From CFX2 sp014338005 (lineage in GTDB: Bacteria > Chloroflexota > Anaerolineae > Aggregatilineales > Phototrophicaceae), in assembly GCA_030263555.1 (NCBI GenBank), contig SZPE01000007.1:1-64000 (forward strand): 64,000 nucleotides of DNA. Reading direction: 5' to 3'. The translations under genes were made by a program, and so were the position numbers. Shown here one piece after another: positions 33,215 through 42,652 of this stretch. Every line of letters starts with the position of its first letter. Within the stretch, counting starts at the first letter, position 1. Below the pieces are notes generated by a model. The model saw only the letters and a list, made by a program, of their open reading frames with translations. It was not told the origin of the DNA and made no database searches.

Positions 33215-34567
33215 CTAATCAGACAATTTAGCGCGGGCTTCGTCCAGGATATTGTTGGCGAACCCTTCCAACTGCGCGGCGTAGTCCTCGAACTTGAAGC
33301 TTCCAGACGCGATATTATCGAACATAAAGCCGAGATTCACGTCCAGACTTTCGCCAACGTCAATACCGGGTTTACCCTCCCAGCGGGCATTAATGTAACC
33401 GGGGATGATTTTCGCCAGCGATTCAACCAGGCTGTTATCCAGATTTTCCAGCGCCTGGCGCAGACCGGGTCTGTCGCCCATGAAGGACATATACAGGTCA
33501 ATGCTCTCTGGGGTGATGGAAACCGGCATTCTGGTCGGCACGACCCCGGCGGCGGCAGCCAGTTCGGCTTCTTTGGCATATCCTGCGGTGGAGAAACTCA
33601 TCCATTTAGCGAAGTCATAGGCCGCTGCAACGTCCGCAGTCGTGGCCGACACAACGATAATATCGGCCACCATCGCCTGGTTGCCACCCGGTATACCCAT
33701 GAAGTCCCAGTTGAACGTCGCATTCTGCGCGTAGGCAGGTACAACCCAACCGCCATCCCATACCGCGCCAGATTCCTGGTTCAGGAAGAGTTCCCACGGC
33801 CCCTGCGATTTAAAGGTCGCCTTCTGTTCATCTGTGAGGCCCTGCCAGGTGTGCGGGCGCATCTCCAGGGCTTTATTCACAGCGCCTCTAAAAGCGGTGG
33901 AGTTATAATTCATGTGCGTGCCGTCGAAACTGAACCACTTCAGGTTACTGTCCTGCGTGCTGGGATACCAGCCGAGGATAGGCCCCATTTCGTGCAGACC
34001 CAGAATGCTTTTGCGAACGTCGGTCAGCGCGGACGCGGCGGCAAAAAAATCGTCCACCGAAATGCCGTACTGGGGTGCATCCAGATTAGCCGCCTCGAAC
34101 AGGTCTTGGTTGATGAAATACCCCATAACGAACTGCGCGCTCGGCAAACCTAACACTGCGCCAGAGTAGGTTACGGCGTCTTTCAACACCTGCGGCACAG
34201 TCTGCCAGTCCGGGTCATCCTGTACCAGTTCGGTCAGATCAGCCGTCCAACCACTCTGGACATAATATGGCGTATTGTTTGCCATGAACACGTCCGGCAG
34301 TTCGCCCCTGGCGGCGAAATTGGTCAGTTTTTCTTCCCATCCCCCCTCGCCGGACATATCCACGAATTCAATCGTGACGCCGGGGTTGGCTTCCATATAG
34401 GCGGCAACCAGCTGGCGCTGGATGTTGTTTTCCTCTTCTGTGCCAAGATTCCAGTTGGCGTAACGCAGGACGACCGATTGAGCGCCAACCGGCGCGCTGA
34501 CGGCCATCAGGCTGACGACCAACACGAGAAGGATGAGGATGCTGGCCGGTTTACGAAAGAACTTCAT
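33215..34567 (-). CDS. Sugar ABC transporter solute-binding protein (CUT1, SBP_bac_1)
   Basis: A 450-residue receptor with a signal peptide (residues 1-30, ending in GAQ, no lipobox) and clear family landmarks: YANWNLGTEEENNIQRQLVA, MEANPGVTIEFVDMSGEGGW, then GELPDVFMANNTPYYVQSGW and the hinge region FDGTHMNYNSTAFRGAVNKA. AAGGAG lies before the ATG. It stands between the GH94 gene and the large-receptor operon, separated from the latter by a hairpin. It probably supplies the second permease pair, making two importers in one locus. Confidence 0.9.
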   Translation of the reverse strand: MKFFRKPASILILLVLVVSLMAVSAPVGAQSVVLRYANWNLGTEEENNIQRQLVAAYMEANPGVTIEFVDMSGEGGWEEKLTNFAARGELPDVFMANNTPYYVQSGWTADLTELVQDDPDWQTVPQVLKDAVTYSGAVLGLPSAQFVMGYFINQDLFEAANLDAPQYGISVDDFFAAASALTDVRKSILGLHEMGPILGWYPSTQDSNLKWFSFDGTHMNYNSTAFRGAVNKALEMRPHTWQGLTDEQKATFKSQGPWELFLNQESGAVWDGGWVVPAYAQNATFNWDFMGIPGGNQAMVADIIVVSATTADVAAAYDFAKWMSFSTAGYAKEAELAAAAGVVPTRMPVSITPESIDLYMSFMGDRPGLRQALENLDNSLVESLAKIIPGYINARWEGKPGIDVGESLDVNLGFMFDNIASGSFKFEDYAAQLEGFANNILDEARAKLSD

Positions 34568-34711
34568 TTCTTTATCTCCTTATAAAATAAAAGTGGCGTA
34601 AAGGTAAAACAGTCGCGGATAGGCTGGCCGGGAAGCTAAGATGAGCCGCCGTTTACCGCTCGTCGTAAGCTCGAAAAATATCTGCTGGCGCTGGCCGCTT
34701 CCTTTCTGGGT

Positions 34712-37096
34712 TTAAGCCCCCATAACGATTCTGACCGAGTGTGTTTTACCATCTGCAAAAACGGGGAGCAGATTACTCGAATAGGGCTTGCCATCAATCG
34801 TCACGGTGTTCACGCCGCGATTGACATGCCGGGGATTATCAACTTCAATCTGGTACACCGCGCCGCGGAACCGGCGTGTGACCCTGAAGCCCTGCCAATG
34901 GGCCGGAATAGACGGCTCAACCAGCAGTCCATCCTCCTGCGGGCGGATGCCCAGAATCCAGTGCGTGGCGACACGATGCAGCCACTGTGCCGACCCTGTG
35001 TACCACGTCCAGCCGCCGCGCCCGTAAAATTCTGAGAGCGGCCCGTCTATGTTTCCGGGTGTGACGTATGGCTCGGCCTTGTAGGTGTCAATATCCCCAC
35101 TGCGGTTCGGCGGGCATATACGGCGATAGGCCTCGTAGGCGCGCTCCGGCTGGCCCACCAGCGCATAAGCCCACACCGACCAGGTGGCGGCATGGGTGTA
35201 AACGCCGCCGTTTTCACGCAGCCCCGGCGCATAACGGGTGACGTAGCCAATATCCGGGCGCGGGCGGGTGAAAGCCGGGAAGTTAAGCAGCGTGCCGTAA
35301 TCTTTGTGCAGATAATGCGTTACCGCCTCCATCGCGGTTTGAGCGCGTTCTTCCTCTGCCGCGCCGCTGATTACAGCCCAGATGTTGGGCATCAGGAAAA
35401 TTTTGCCCTCTTCGTTTTCCTGCGAACCAAGCGGCAGCCCATCATCGGTGGTCGCCTGCAAATACCATCTGCCATCCCAACCATGCCGGTTGAGCGCCGC
35501 TTTCAGGCTCTCGCGCACGGTTTCACAGCGTTGGGCAAAACGCGCATCGCCGCGCCGCTGTGCCAGTGGGATGAAACTGCTGAGGATCATATAGAGAAAT
35601 TCCGCGACCCAAAAACTCTCGCCCTTCAGCAGCGTGCCGACGGCGCTCAGGCCGTCGTTCCAGTCGTGGTCGCCCATCAGGGGAATGCCTCGCGGCGAAA
35701 AGCGCGAGAATGACCGTTCGACAGCCCGTTTGCAGTGGTCATAAAGCGGCTCGGCGGGGCCGTTGAGATACGGAATCATCTCATCGAGAATGGCATAATC
35801 CGCCGTTTCCTCCAGGTAGGCATTCAGGATAAACGGCAGCCACAGCAGATCGTCCGAGCAGTTGGTGCGCGGGCCGCCGCCGCGTATGGAAAACCACCAG
35901 TGCAGGACATCGCCTTCCACGAACTGCTGCGCCGCGTGCAGAAGAAGCTGCCTGCGGGCATAGTCCGGCTCGCTCACCAGGAAAATCTGGCTGTCCTGAA
36001 GCTGGTCACGGAAACCATAGCCGGCGGAAACCTGATAGAAAGCCGATTTTCCCCACAACCGGCAGGAAATGGCCTGGTATTTCGCCCAGATATTTGTCAT
36101 AAAATTCAGCGCGTCATCGGGCGTTTCTACCTGTTCGGCATCCACGAAACGCGACCAGAAATGCCGCATCGCCAAAAACGCCTGCTCGCTCTTTTCGGCT
36201 GAGGTAAAACGCCGGATGAGGTCGTTAGCGTCCTCATGACCATCTTCGGCAGCCCCCAGGGTGAAAACCACCCGCTTTGATTCCCCCGGCTGCAAGCTGA
36301 CGGCCACTTGCAAGGCAGCTATCGCATCGGTGAAGCGCCCTGTCCGGCCTGCTAGTTTCGGCTCGAACATGGCTTTAGGGCGGTCATCATTGTTGTAAAG
36401 GCCGATGAAGGATTCTTTATCACAGTCGAAGGACTTGAGGGGTTCGCTGACAGCCATAAAGGCCGTGTAGGGCCAGGTGACGTTGTTGTGCCGCCCTTTG
36501 TCGTCCGCAAATCCCCACAGGCACTTGCGGGCAAAAACGGCCTGCCCGCTCACATCGGCAGAAGTTTCGATGAACAGTTTATGGAACTCGCGGTGTTCAT
36601 CGGGCGCAAAACCCAGCAGCCACTCGGCATAGGAGGTCACATCGAGTTCGCGCGTTTCTTTGCTGTGGTTGGTGAGGCTCAGTTGAAAGACTTCCAGCGG
36701 AGCGTCGGCGGCTACAAAAACGGTCAGGACGCTCTCAATATCTTCAACCTGCTGAACGAAGCGGGAATACCCCACCCCATGAACGACCTGATAGTGCTGG
36801 TATGGCCGCATAACAGGTTTATACGCCGCCGACCAATAGGTCTGGCGTTTGAGGTCACGGATGTAGAGATATTTACCCCAGTTATCTTTGATTAAGTCCT
36901 GGAACGACCGGGTAATACGATTTTGCCCGGCATTACCGCGCCAGCTGTACCCCGACCCCGTTTGTGAGATCATCATGCCGTAATCGCCGTTGCTGATGAC
37001 GTTCCCCCAGGGACGCGGCGTGAACGGTGTATTGATGACGTATTCCCTGCCGTCTTCCGTAAAATATCCGTAACGGCTCTCAAATTTTTTGTTCAT
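34712..37096 (-). CDS. GH94-type glycoside phosphorylase (cellobiose-phosphorylase-like)
   Basis: A 794-residue cytoplasmic enzyme without signal peptide. The N-terminal beta-sandwich begins with FESRYGYFTEDGREYVINTP and TPRPWGNVISNGDYG, typical of family 94. The (alpha/alpha)6 barrel contains GYGFRDQLQDSQIFLVSEPD and the catalytic loop GDHDWNDGL, where Asp478 matches the general acid of cellobiose phosphorylases. Such enzymes cleave a beta-linked glucosyl disaccharide or oligosaccharide with phosphate, giving a sugar 1-phosphate. The linkage (beta-1,2, 1,3 or 1,4) cannot be read from sequence alone. The size fits cellobiose- or laminaribiose-type enzymes better than the larger (about 1100-residue) sophoro-oligosaccharide phosphorylases. 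Confidence 0.83.
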   Translation of the reverse strand: MNKKFESRYGYFTEDGREYVINTPFTPRPWGNVISNGDYGMMISQTGSGYSWRGNAGQNRITRSFQDLIKDNWGKYLYIRDLKRQTYWSAAYKPVMRPYQHYQVVHGVGYSRFVQQVEDIESVLTVFVAADAPLEVFQLSLTNHSKETRELDVTSYAEWLLGFAPDEHREFHKLFIETSADVSGQAVFARKCLWGFADDKGRHNNVTWPYTAFMAVSEPLKSFDCDKESFIGLYNNDDRPKAMFEPKLAGRTGRFTDAIAALQVAVSLQPGESKRVVFTLGAAEDGHEDANDLIRRFTSAEKSEQAFLAMRHFWSRFVDAEQVETPDDALNFMTNIWAKYQAISCRLWGKSAFYQVSAGYGFRDQLQDSQIFLVSEPDYARRQLLLHAAQQFVEGDVLHWWFSIRGGGPRTNCSDDLLWLPFILNAYLEETADYAILDEMIPYLNGPAEPLYDHCKRAVERSFSRFSPRGIPLMGDHDWNDGLSAVGTLLKGESFWVAEFLYMILSSFIPLAQRRGDARFAQRCETVRESLKAALNRHGWDGRWYLQATTDDGLPLGSQENEEGKIFLMPNIWAVISGAAEEERAQTAMEAVTHYLHKDYGTLLNFPAFTRPRPDIGYVTRYAPGLRENGGVYTHAATWSVWAYALVGQPERAYEAYRRICPPNRSGDIDTYKAEPYVTPGNIDGPLSEFYGRGGWTWYTGSAQWLHRVATHWILGIRPQEDGLLVEPSIPAHWQGFRVTRRFRGAVYQIEVDNPRHVNRGVNTVTIDGKPYSSNLLPVFADGKTHSVRIVMGA

Positions 37097-37127
37097 TCAG
37101 CCTCAAAAACGTGCATGAGTTTACTTT

Positions 37128-37216
37128 TTGTGAACCTTAGGATAAGCTATCTATCATCAGCGAAGTGAAACGGTTCACTTGATTATGAACCTACCATACT
37201 TATTTTGCGCTGTCAA
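37128..37216. promoter_or_regulatory. LacI operator between two facing promoters
   Basis: The 18-base element at 37163-37180 (AAGTGAAACGGTTCACTT) is a near-perfect palindrome with the central CG and the AA-N-CG-N-TT core of LacI/GalR operators. On the minus strand TTGACA (37216-37211), 17 bases, TAGGTT (37193-37188) would start the GH94 transcript right at the operator. On the plus strand TTGTGA (37128-37133), 18 bases, TATCAT (37152-37157) would start the lacI transcript there too. The operator is clear; the promoters are predictions. Confidence 0.7.
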
Positions 37217-37293
37217 CAGAGTCGTTCAAGTAAATGGGCAGCGCAGCCGGATTCCCGCCAAATTTTGAGCGCAAATGATTGGATAAACGAACC

Positions 37294-38259
37294 ATGACCA
37301 CGATTCGAGATGTCGCCAAACGCGCCGGCGTAAGCGTCACCACCGCCTCGTATGCCCTGAACGGCATCGGCAGCATCGGCGAAGCCACCCGTAAACGAGT
37401 GCTGGAGGCCGCCGAGGAACTTAATTACCACCCTAACGCTTTTGCCCGGCACTTAAAACACCGCAAAACGCAGACCATCGGCGTTTTTATCTCGCGCTTT
37501 GGCGGCTCGTTTTACGAGGAGATTTTGGAGGGGATTCACAGCGTTATCCTGGAAACCGACTATGAACTGCTGGTCTGCCCCGAAAGCCGGTCTACCCGGC
37601 GCATTTTGCTGCACCGGCAGGTGGACGGCGCAATCGTGTTCGACTCCAAAATCTCTAACGAAGCGGTTCTAAAACTGGCTTCCCGTCGTTTCCCAATCGT
37701 GGTTCTGGATCGTTTTCTGCAAGGCGAATTCATTCTGCCCCTGCTGCTGGACAACCCTCAAGGCGTTCGAGAAGCCTTTGGGCATCTTTATCATCAGGGA
37801 CTCCGCAAGATGGCCTTCGTCGCCGGGGCGATGGATTCTTTCGACAACGCGGAACGTATGGCGACCTTTTTGGCCGAGGCCGAACAACACGCCCTGCATG
37901 TTCCGGTCTACCAGGGGAATTTTACAGAAATCTCCGGTTACGAAATCGCCCAGACGATCATCCAGTCCGACGAGCTTCCTGAAGCGGTCTTTTGCGCCAA
38001 CGACCAGATGGCGCTTGGTTTTCTGCGCGCCATGAAAGAACATGGGCTTCACGCCCCTGCCGATATTGCCGTCGTCGGTTTCGACGATATTCCCCAGACC
38101 CGCTACATGCAACCCTCGGTCTCCACGATCAGCGCATCCCGCTTCGAGTGGGGTACGACTGCGGTTCGGCAGCTTATTGACTTTCTCGAAAACGAGTCCC
38201 CTTTCCAGCCGCGCCGCATTCCGACCCGGCTCCAGGCGCGCCAATCGTCTACGCTGTAG
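37294..38259 (+). CDS. LacI-family transcriptional regulator of the carbohydrate island
   Basis: The N-terminal helix-turn-helix and hinge are textbook LacI (TIRDVAKRAGVSVTTASYAL, then RVLEAAEELNYHPNAFARHL). The periplasmic-binding-protein-like effector domain follows (about residues 60-315, with AVVGFDDIPQTRYMQPSVST). The ATG at 37294 is used; the in-frame TTG at 37279 is unlikely. It is divergent from the GH94 gene and is followed after 22 bases by the PF10091 glycosidase gene, so it leads a lacI-glycosidase-glycosidase operon. The effector is probably the imported sugar or a breakdown product. Confidence 0.93.
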   Translation: MTTIRDVAKRAGVSVTTASYALNGIGSIGEATRKRVLEAAEELNYHPNAFARHLKHRKTQTIGVFISRFGGSFYEEILEGIHSVILETDYELLVCPESRSTRRILLHRQVDGAIVFDSKISNEAVLKLASRRFPIVVLDRFLQGEFILPLLLDNPQGVREAFGHLYHQGLRKMAFVAGAMDSFDNAERMATFLAEAEQHALHVPVYQGNFTEISGYEIAQTIIQSDELPEAVFCANDQMALGFLRAMKEHGLHAPADIAVVGFDDIPQTRYMQPSVSTISASRFEWGTTAVRQLIDFLENESPFQPRRIPTRLQARQSSTL

Positions 38260-38281
38260 GCTTTTACCGGAGAAATGGTAT

Positions 38282-39511
38282 ATGCAGCAGGTTTCACTCC
38301 TTCACCGCGAACTACAAGGCTCGATCAAATTTTTCCTGGATTTCACCAATCTTGACCCGCACAGCCCCGGATATGGGCTGACGGTGGACTGCAACCAAAA
38401 GCCAGATGTGGCGTCCATCGCGGCCACCGGCTTCGCTCTTTCCGCATGGGTTATTGCCGGCGAACGCGGCCTTTTGCCGCCGCGCCGGGCGCTGGAAATC
38501 ACGCGCGGAACACTGCACACCCTCCTGCATCATGCCGGCCATCATCGCGGCTTTTTTGCACACTACCTGCACATGGATACCGCTCAACGCTGGGGCAGGT
38601 GCGAGTATTCCACCATAGATACGGCGCTGTGTTTGAACGGCGTGATCACGGCAACCGCCTATTTTCAGGATGCCGAAATCCACCAGATGGCAGAGGAGCT
38701 GCTAAAACGAGTGGATTGGGGCTTCATCATTTTTGAGAAGGACGGTCGGGCGCTGTTCCATATGGCCTACAACCCCGACAGGGACGGCGATTATGTCGGC
38801 GATCAACCGGGGTTTATCAGCCAGTGGGATATGGCCGCCGAACAAAAGATGATGTACTTGCAAGCCGCCGGGCAGATTGAGCCAACTCTTGCACGCCGTT
38901 TATATCAGGGCTTCCGGCGCGATAAAGGCCGGTTCGACGGGCAGGACATCATCATCACCCCCGGCGGCACGCTGTTCGTTTACCACTTCAGCGATGCCTG
39001 GCTGGACACCGGGCGCTACCTCGACCCCGACGGGGTGGATTGGTTCAACAATACCCGGCTGGCGGCGCTCGCCAACCGCCAGTTCTGCATCGAACATGCC
39101 GGCCAGTTCAAAACGTATGGCGCAAATAGTTGGGGACTGAGCGCGGGCGACAGCCCTTTCGGATATGAAGTGGCGGGGTGTACCCCCGCGCTGCACGAAC
39201 CCTATCACACCGGCACAGTGTCCATCTACAGCGCGGTGTCCTGCCTGCCCTACATCCCGGAAGAAACGCTGGCGATGATCGAATATTTGTATCGTGAACA
39301 TCCCCGGACGTGGGGCAAATACGGCTTTTTCGACTCCTACAACCTCGCGGTTGACCCACCCTGGTACAGCAGTTCAATCTACGGGATTGATAAAGGCTGT
39401 TCGCTGCTGATGATCGAAAACTACCTGAGCGGGCTGATCTGGAATACGTATACCAACAGCCCTTATATTCAAAACGCCCTGGGTGTTCTGGGCTTCCAAA
39501 AACGGCAGTAA
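38282..39511 (+). CDS. Cytoplasmic glycosidase, PF10091 'glucoamylase' / GH144-like family
   Basis: A 410-residue (alpha/alpha)6-type enzyme without signal peptide. Family landmarks are KPDVASIAATGFALSAWVIA, the CEYSTIDTALCLNGVITATA motif, ANSWGLSAGDSPFGYEVAGC, then HTGTVSIYSAVSCLPYIPEE, and the late WGKYGFFDSYNL and GIDKGCSLLMIENYLSGLIW. PF10091 includes the characterised GH144 endo-beta-1,2-glucanases, so a beta-1,2-glucan oligomer is one possible substrate, but this protein could act on another linkage. The ATG at 38282 has CGGAGA at good spacing; the frame is open further upstream only as a shadow of lacI. Confidence 0.75.
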   Translation: MQQVSLLHRELQGSIKFFLDFTNLDPHSPGYGLTVDCNQKPDVASIAATGFALSAWVIAGERGLLPPRRALEITRGTLHTLLHHAGHHRGFFAHYLHMDTAQRWGRCEYSTIDTALCLNGVITATAYFQDAEIHQMAEELLKRVDWGFIIFEKDGRALFHMAYNPDRDGDYVGDQPGFISQWDMAAEQKMMYLQAAGQIEPTLARRLYQGFRRDKGRFDGQDIIITPGGTLFVYHFSDAWLDTGRYLDPDGVDWFNNTRLAALANRQFCIEHAGQFKTYGANSWGLSAGDSPFGYEVAGCTPALHEPYHTGTVSIYSAVSCLPYIPEETLAMIEYLYREHPRTWGKYGFFDSYNLAVDPPWYSSSIYGIDKGCSLLMIENYLSGLIWNTYTNSPYIQNALGVLGFQKRQ

Positions 39512-39530
39512 AGCCAAAAGGAAATATACA

Positions 39531-41849
39531 GTGAGCTTATTTCATGCACAGGACGGTCAGTTCTGGCTGGACGGCCAGCCGCAGTTCATCCAGGCGGGGG
39601 AATTTCATTATTTTCGCACCCCCGCCGACCAGTGGGCGCATCGCCTGGGGCTGCTGCAAGAGGCGGGGTTCAACGCGGTAGCGGCCTATATCCCCTGGCT
39701 GTGGCACCAGCCGCAGCCGGATATTTCCGACCTGGACGGCCACACCCACCCCATGCGTAATCTGGCCGGCTTTCTGGATATGGCCGCCGACATGGGCTTT
39801 TTCATCATTGCTCGCCCTGGCCCATACATCATGGCCGAAACCATCAACGAGGGCATCCCGCCCTGGGTCTTCGAGCAGTACCCTCAGGCGGCGTTCATCG
39901 GACAGGATGGCAAAACCCAGAATATCGCCAGCTACCTGCATCCCGATTTTCTGAAGTGTGTTGAGGGATGGTATCAGGCGGTGTTCCGGGTGTTAGCGCC
40001 GCGTCAGGTCACGCGCGGCGGCAAAATTCTGCTGATACAACTGGATAACGAGATGGGTATGCTCCAGTGGGTCAGGAACATCGTGGACATCAATCCCGAC
40101 ACGCTCGCCCGTTTCGCGGGCTGCCTGCACGAGACTTATGGGGAAGGTCTTACACGGCGCTACACCGCCGCTGACCTGGCCGGGTTTCTACGCGAGCAGC
40201 TTGCCAACCCCCAACCGCCTTACGCCATCCCCATCCTTGAGGACTACCGCCGCTTTTATCGCCTTTACCTGCGCGATTACGCGGCCTTCCTTTGGGCGTG
40301 CGCCAGGGCGCACGGCATGGAAGTCCCGCCGGTGGTCAATATTCACGGCTTCGCCAACGGCGGCAAAACGTTCCCCATCGGGCTTTCGCAGTTGGTTGAA
40401 GTGATGGAACTGGACGGCATCATCAGCGCCACCGATGTTTATCCGCTGTTCATCGGGGAGGGGAATTTCCACCAACTCCTGCTGGTCAACGAAATGACCA
40501 AAACACTGCAAAACCCGCAGCAGCCGCTCTTTTCGATAGAGTTCCAGGCCGGCGGAAACCAGGACTTTAGCGGCGCGCAGTCCTCTTTCTACGATTTGCA
40601 CAGCCGGTTGTGTGTCTCCTGCGGGATGCGCGCCATCAATCACTATCTATTTTTCGATGGCGAAAACGACCCTTTGCTCAGCCCGGTCAAACGGCATGAT
40701 TGGGGGCATCCCGTCCGCAAGGATGGCACGCTGCGGCGGCATTACGCCCGCTATCCCAGACTTTCCCGCGTGTTGGCGGCCTATGGTGCTGATCTGGTGC
40801 TTTCGCGCCCCAAAACGGTCGCCACTATTGGCTTTCTGCTCGACGACTTCATGACCGAAGTCAACAATGCCTTCACCCGTCCAGCCGCCGACATCCTGAC
40901 TCACCAGCGCGACGTTATCCTGTTCGACCTGCTGGCGCGCGGACTGGCGCTCACGCACCGCCCATTCAACGCGCTCGAACTGGCCCGCGCCCCCCTCGAT
41001 GCGGCGCAAACGCCCGTCCTGTGGGTGATGATGGAAAAGCAGTGCGATGCCGCCGTCCAGCAAAAGCTCGTTGAGTACATCCATCAGGGCGGCAGATTGA
41101 TCCTCGCCGGACGTATGTGCGAGGAAACTTTCGACCACACCCCCTGCACTATTCTGCAAGATGCCCTCGGCATTCAGCGCCTCGACAGCGATCCGCCTTT
41201 TACGCCCGCCGCCATCCGGGTTTTCGACTATCAAGATGTTCCCGTCTCGTTTCTGGAACGGTATACCGGCGCGTTCGACGAGGTATTTGCCACTTCGGCG
41301 GAAGGGCAGGCCGCCGGTTTTATCAAACGGGCCGGGGCAGGACGGGCGCTGGTGTTCGGCGCGGCGCTGACGGCCAACACGCTCGATGATCTGGACATCC
41401 TGCACCAGATCGCAAACCGGATGGACTGCCCGCCTTTATTCACCCTGAGCGATTGGGCCGATGTGCGCCTTTCGGAGGGCGAAAACGGCAGTTTCCTGTT
41501 CGTCAGTAATTACCAGGACGACCCGATTGAAACCGTTATTTCCTGTGCCGGCGTCCCTTTGCTGGGCGGGATTTCCCTGTCGCTGCCGGCACGGCACAGC
41601 CTCATCCTGCCCTTAGAATGGCAGCTTAAGCCGGGTATTGTGATTCATTATCTCACCTCCGAAGTTATCGAAGTGATGGACGAGGGCGCGCGGCTGAAGA
41701 TCAAAACAGCGCAGGTAGAATTTTTTGCCGAAATAAGCCTGGCAGGTTATCACTGTGACAACTCGCTCATCCTTGAGCGAACCGGTGAGCAGCGTTTGAA
41801 ACTGTGCGGGAAAAATGGCATTATCGAACTGGTCGAAGGGGACGGCTGA
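39531..41849 (+). CDS. GH35-like beta-galactosidase-type glycosidase
   Basis: The N-terminal barrel shows the GH35 pattern: FHYFRTPADQWAHRLGLLQE, GFNAVAAYIPWLWHQ, IIARPGPYIMAETINEG and LIQLDNEMGM, where Glu174 is the likely acid/base. FSIEFQAGGNQ provides Glu337 as a candidate nucleophile. The C-terminal half (about 420-770) is beta-rich and glutaminase-like in layout. The GTG at 39531 is chosen because AAAAGGA precedes it; an in-frame ATG at 39483 would overlap the previous gene. No signal peptide, so it acts in the cytoplasm, trimming imported oligosaccharides. The exact sugar is unknown; LIQLDNE differs from the usual QVENEYG, suggesting an atypical subfamily. Confidence 0.75.
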   Translation: MSLFHAQDGQFWLDGQPQFIQAGEFHYFRTPADQWAHRLGLLQEAGFNAVAAYIPWLWHQPQPDISDLDGHTHPMRNLAGFLDMAADMGFFIIARPGPYIMAETINEGIPPWVFEQYPQAAFIGQDGKTQNIASYLHPDFLKCVEGWYQAVFRVLAPRQVTRGGKILLIQLDNEMGMLQWVRNIVDINPDTLARFAGCLHETYGEGLTRRYTAADLAGFLREQLANPQPPYAIPILEDYRRFYRLYLRDYAAFLWACARAHGMEVPPVVNIHGFANGGKTFPIGLSQLVEVMELDGIISATDVYPLFIGEGNFHQLLLVNEMTKTLQNPQQPLFSIEFQAGGNQDFSGAQSSFYDLHSRLCVSCGMRAINHYLFFDGENDPLLSPVKRHDWGHPVRKDGTLRRHYARYPRLSRVLAAYGADLVLSRPKTVATIGFLLDDFMTEVNNAFTRPAADILTHQRDVILFDLLARGLALTHRPFNALELARAPLDAAQTPVLWVMMEKQCDAAVQQKLVEYIHQGGRLILAGRMCEETFDHTPCTILQDALGIQRLDSDPPFTPAAIRVFDYQDVPVSFLERYTGAFDEVFATSAEGQAAGFIKRAGAGRALVFGAALTANTLDDLDILHQIANRMDCPPLFTLSDWADVRLSEGENGSFLFVSNYQDDPIETVISCAGVPLLGGISLSLPARHSLILPLEWQLKPGIVIHYLTSEVIEVMDEGARLKIKTAQVEFFAEISLAGYHCDNSLILERTGEQRLKLCGKNGIIELVEGDG

Positions 41850-41961
41850 CACAAAATATTGAGACAGGGCGCGGAGAGGAAATATCAATTGCCGGGGAAA
41901 ACATGCGGTTTTATACTTAAACTTTGGTCCGAACTGCGCCTTATCCGGCTTACAGGTTATC

Positions 41962-42603
41962 ATGATCGAACCGCTCAACACCCAGACCAGTTACGACGCC
42001 GTAGCCGCCGAATATGCCGCCCGGTTTTTCCATGAACTGGCGCACAAGCCTTTCGACCGGAAGATGCTGGACTGGCTGATTGAAAAAGTGGCCGGCTCCG
42101 GCGCGATCTGCGACCTGGGCTGCGGGCCAGGGCAGATCGCCCGCTACCTGCGCGATCATGGCGCGGAAGCCTGCGGCATTGATTTGTCGCCGGAAATGGT
42201 GGCCCAGGCGCAGCAGTTGAATCCCGACCTCTCTTTTTATCAGGGGGATATGCTGGCGCTGACCGCTGTCCCTGATGATTATTACGGCGGTGTCGCGGCG
42301 TTTTATTCCCTCATTCACGTGCCTGCCGGGTTGGTCGTGGATGCGCTTAAAGAAATTAAACGGGTGCTGCGTTCGGAAGGCGTGCTGCTGCTGACCTTCC
42401 ATATCGGCAGCCAGGTAGTGCATCTGGACGACTGGTGGGAACAAAAAGTGAACCTGGACTTCAACTTTTTTGAAACCCAGGCCATCAAGGGGCATCTGGC
42501 GGAGGCCGGTTTTACGCCGGAAGAAGTGATCGAACGTGACCCCTACCCTGAAATCGAAGTGCAGACGCGCCGGGCGTATATTTTTGCGCGCAAGCGCGCG
42601 TAA
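41962..42603 (+). CDS. Class I SAM-dependent methyltransferase
   Basis: A 213-residue Rossmann-fold methyltransferase. Motif I is ICDLGCGPGQIARYL (about 49-63), followed by GIDLSPEMVAQAQQL (the acidic residue that holds the SAM ribose) and the late FYSLIHVPAGLVVDALKEIK. The substrate is unknown. It follows the glycosidase operon after 112 bases and is probably transcribed separately; no terminator was recognised between them. Confidence 0.9.
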   Translation: MIEPLNTQTSYDAVAAEYAARFFHELAHKPFDRKMLDWLIEKVAGSGAICDLGCGPGQIARYLRDHGAEACGIDLSPEMVAQAQQLNPDLSFYQGDMLALTAVPDDYYGGVAAFYSLIHVPAGLVVDALKEIKRVLRSEGVLLLTFHIGSQVVHLDDWWEQKVNLDFNFFETQAIKGHLAEAGFTPEEVIERDPYPEIEVQTRRAYIFARKRA

Positions 42604-42652
42604 ACCGGCGCAAAAAACGAGAATTTACCGGTTGATCTGAGGCTCTCTGGAT

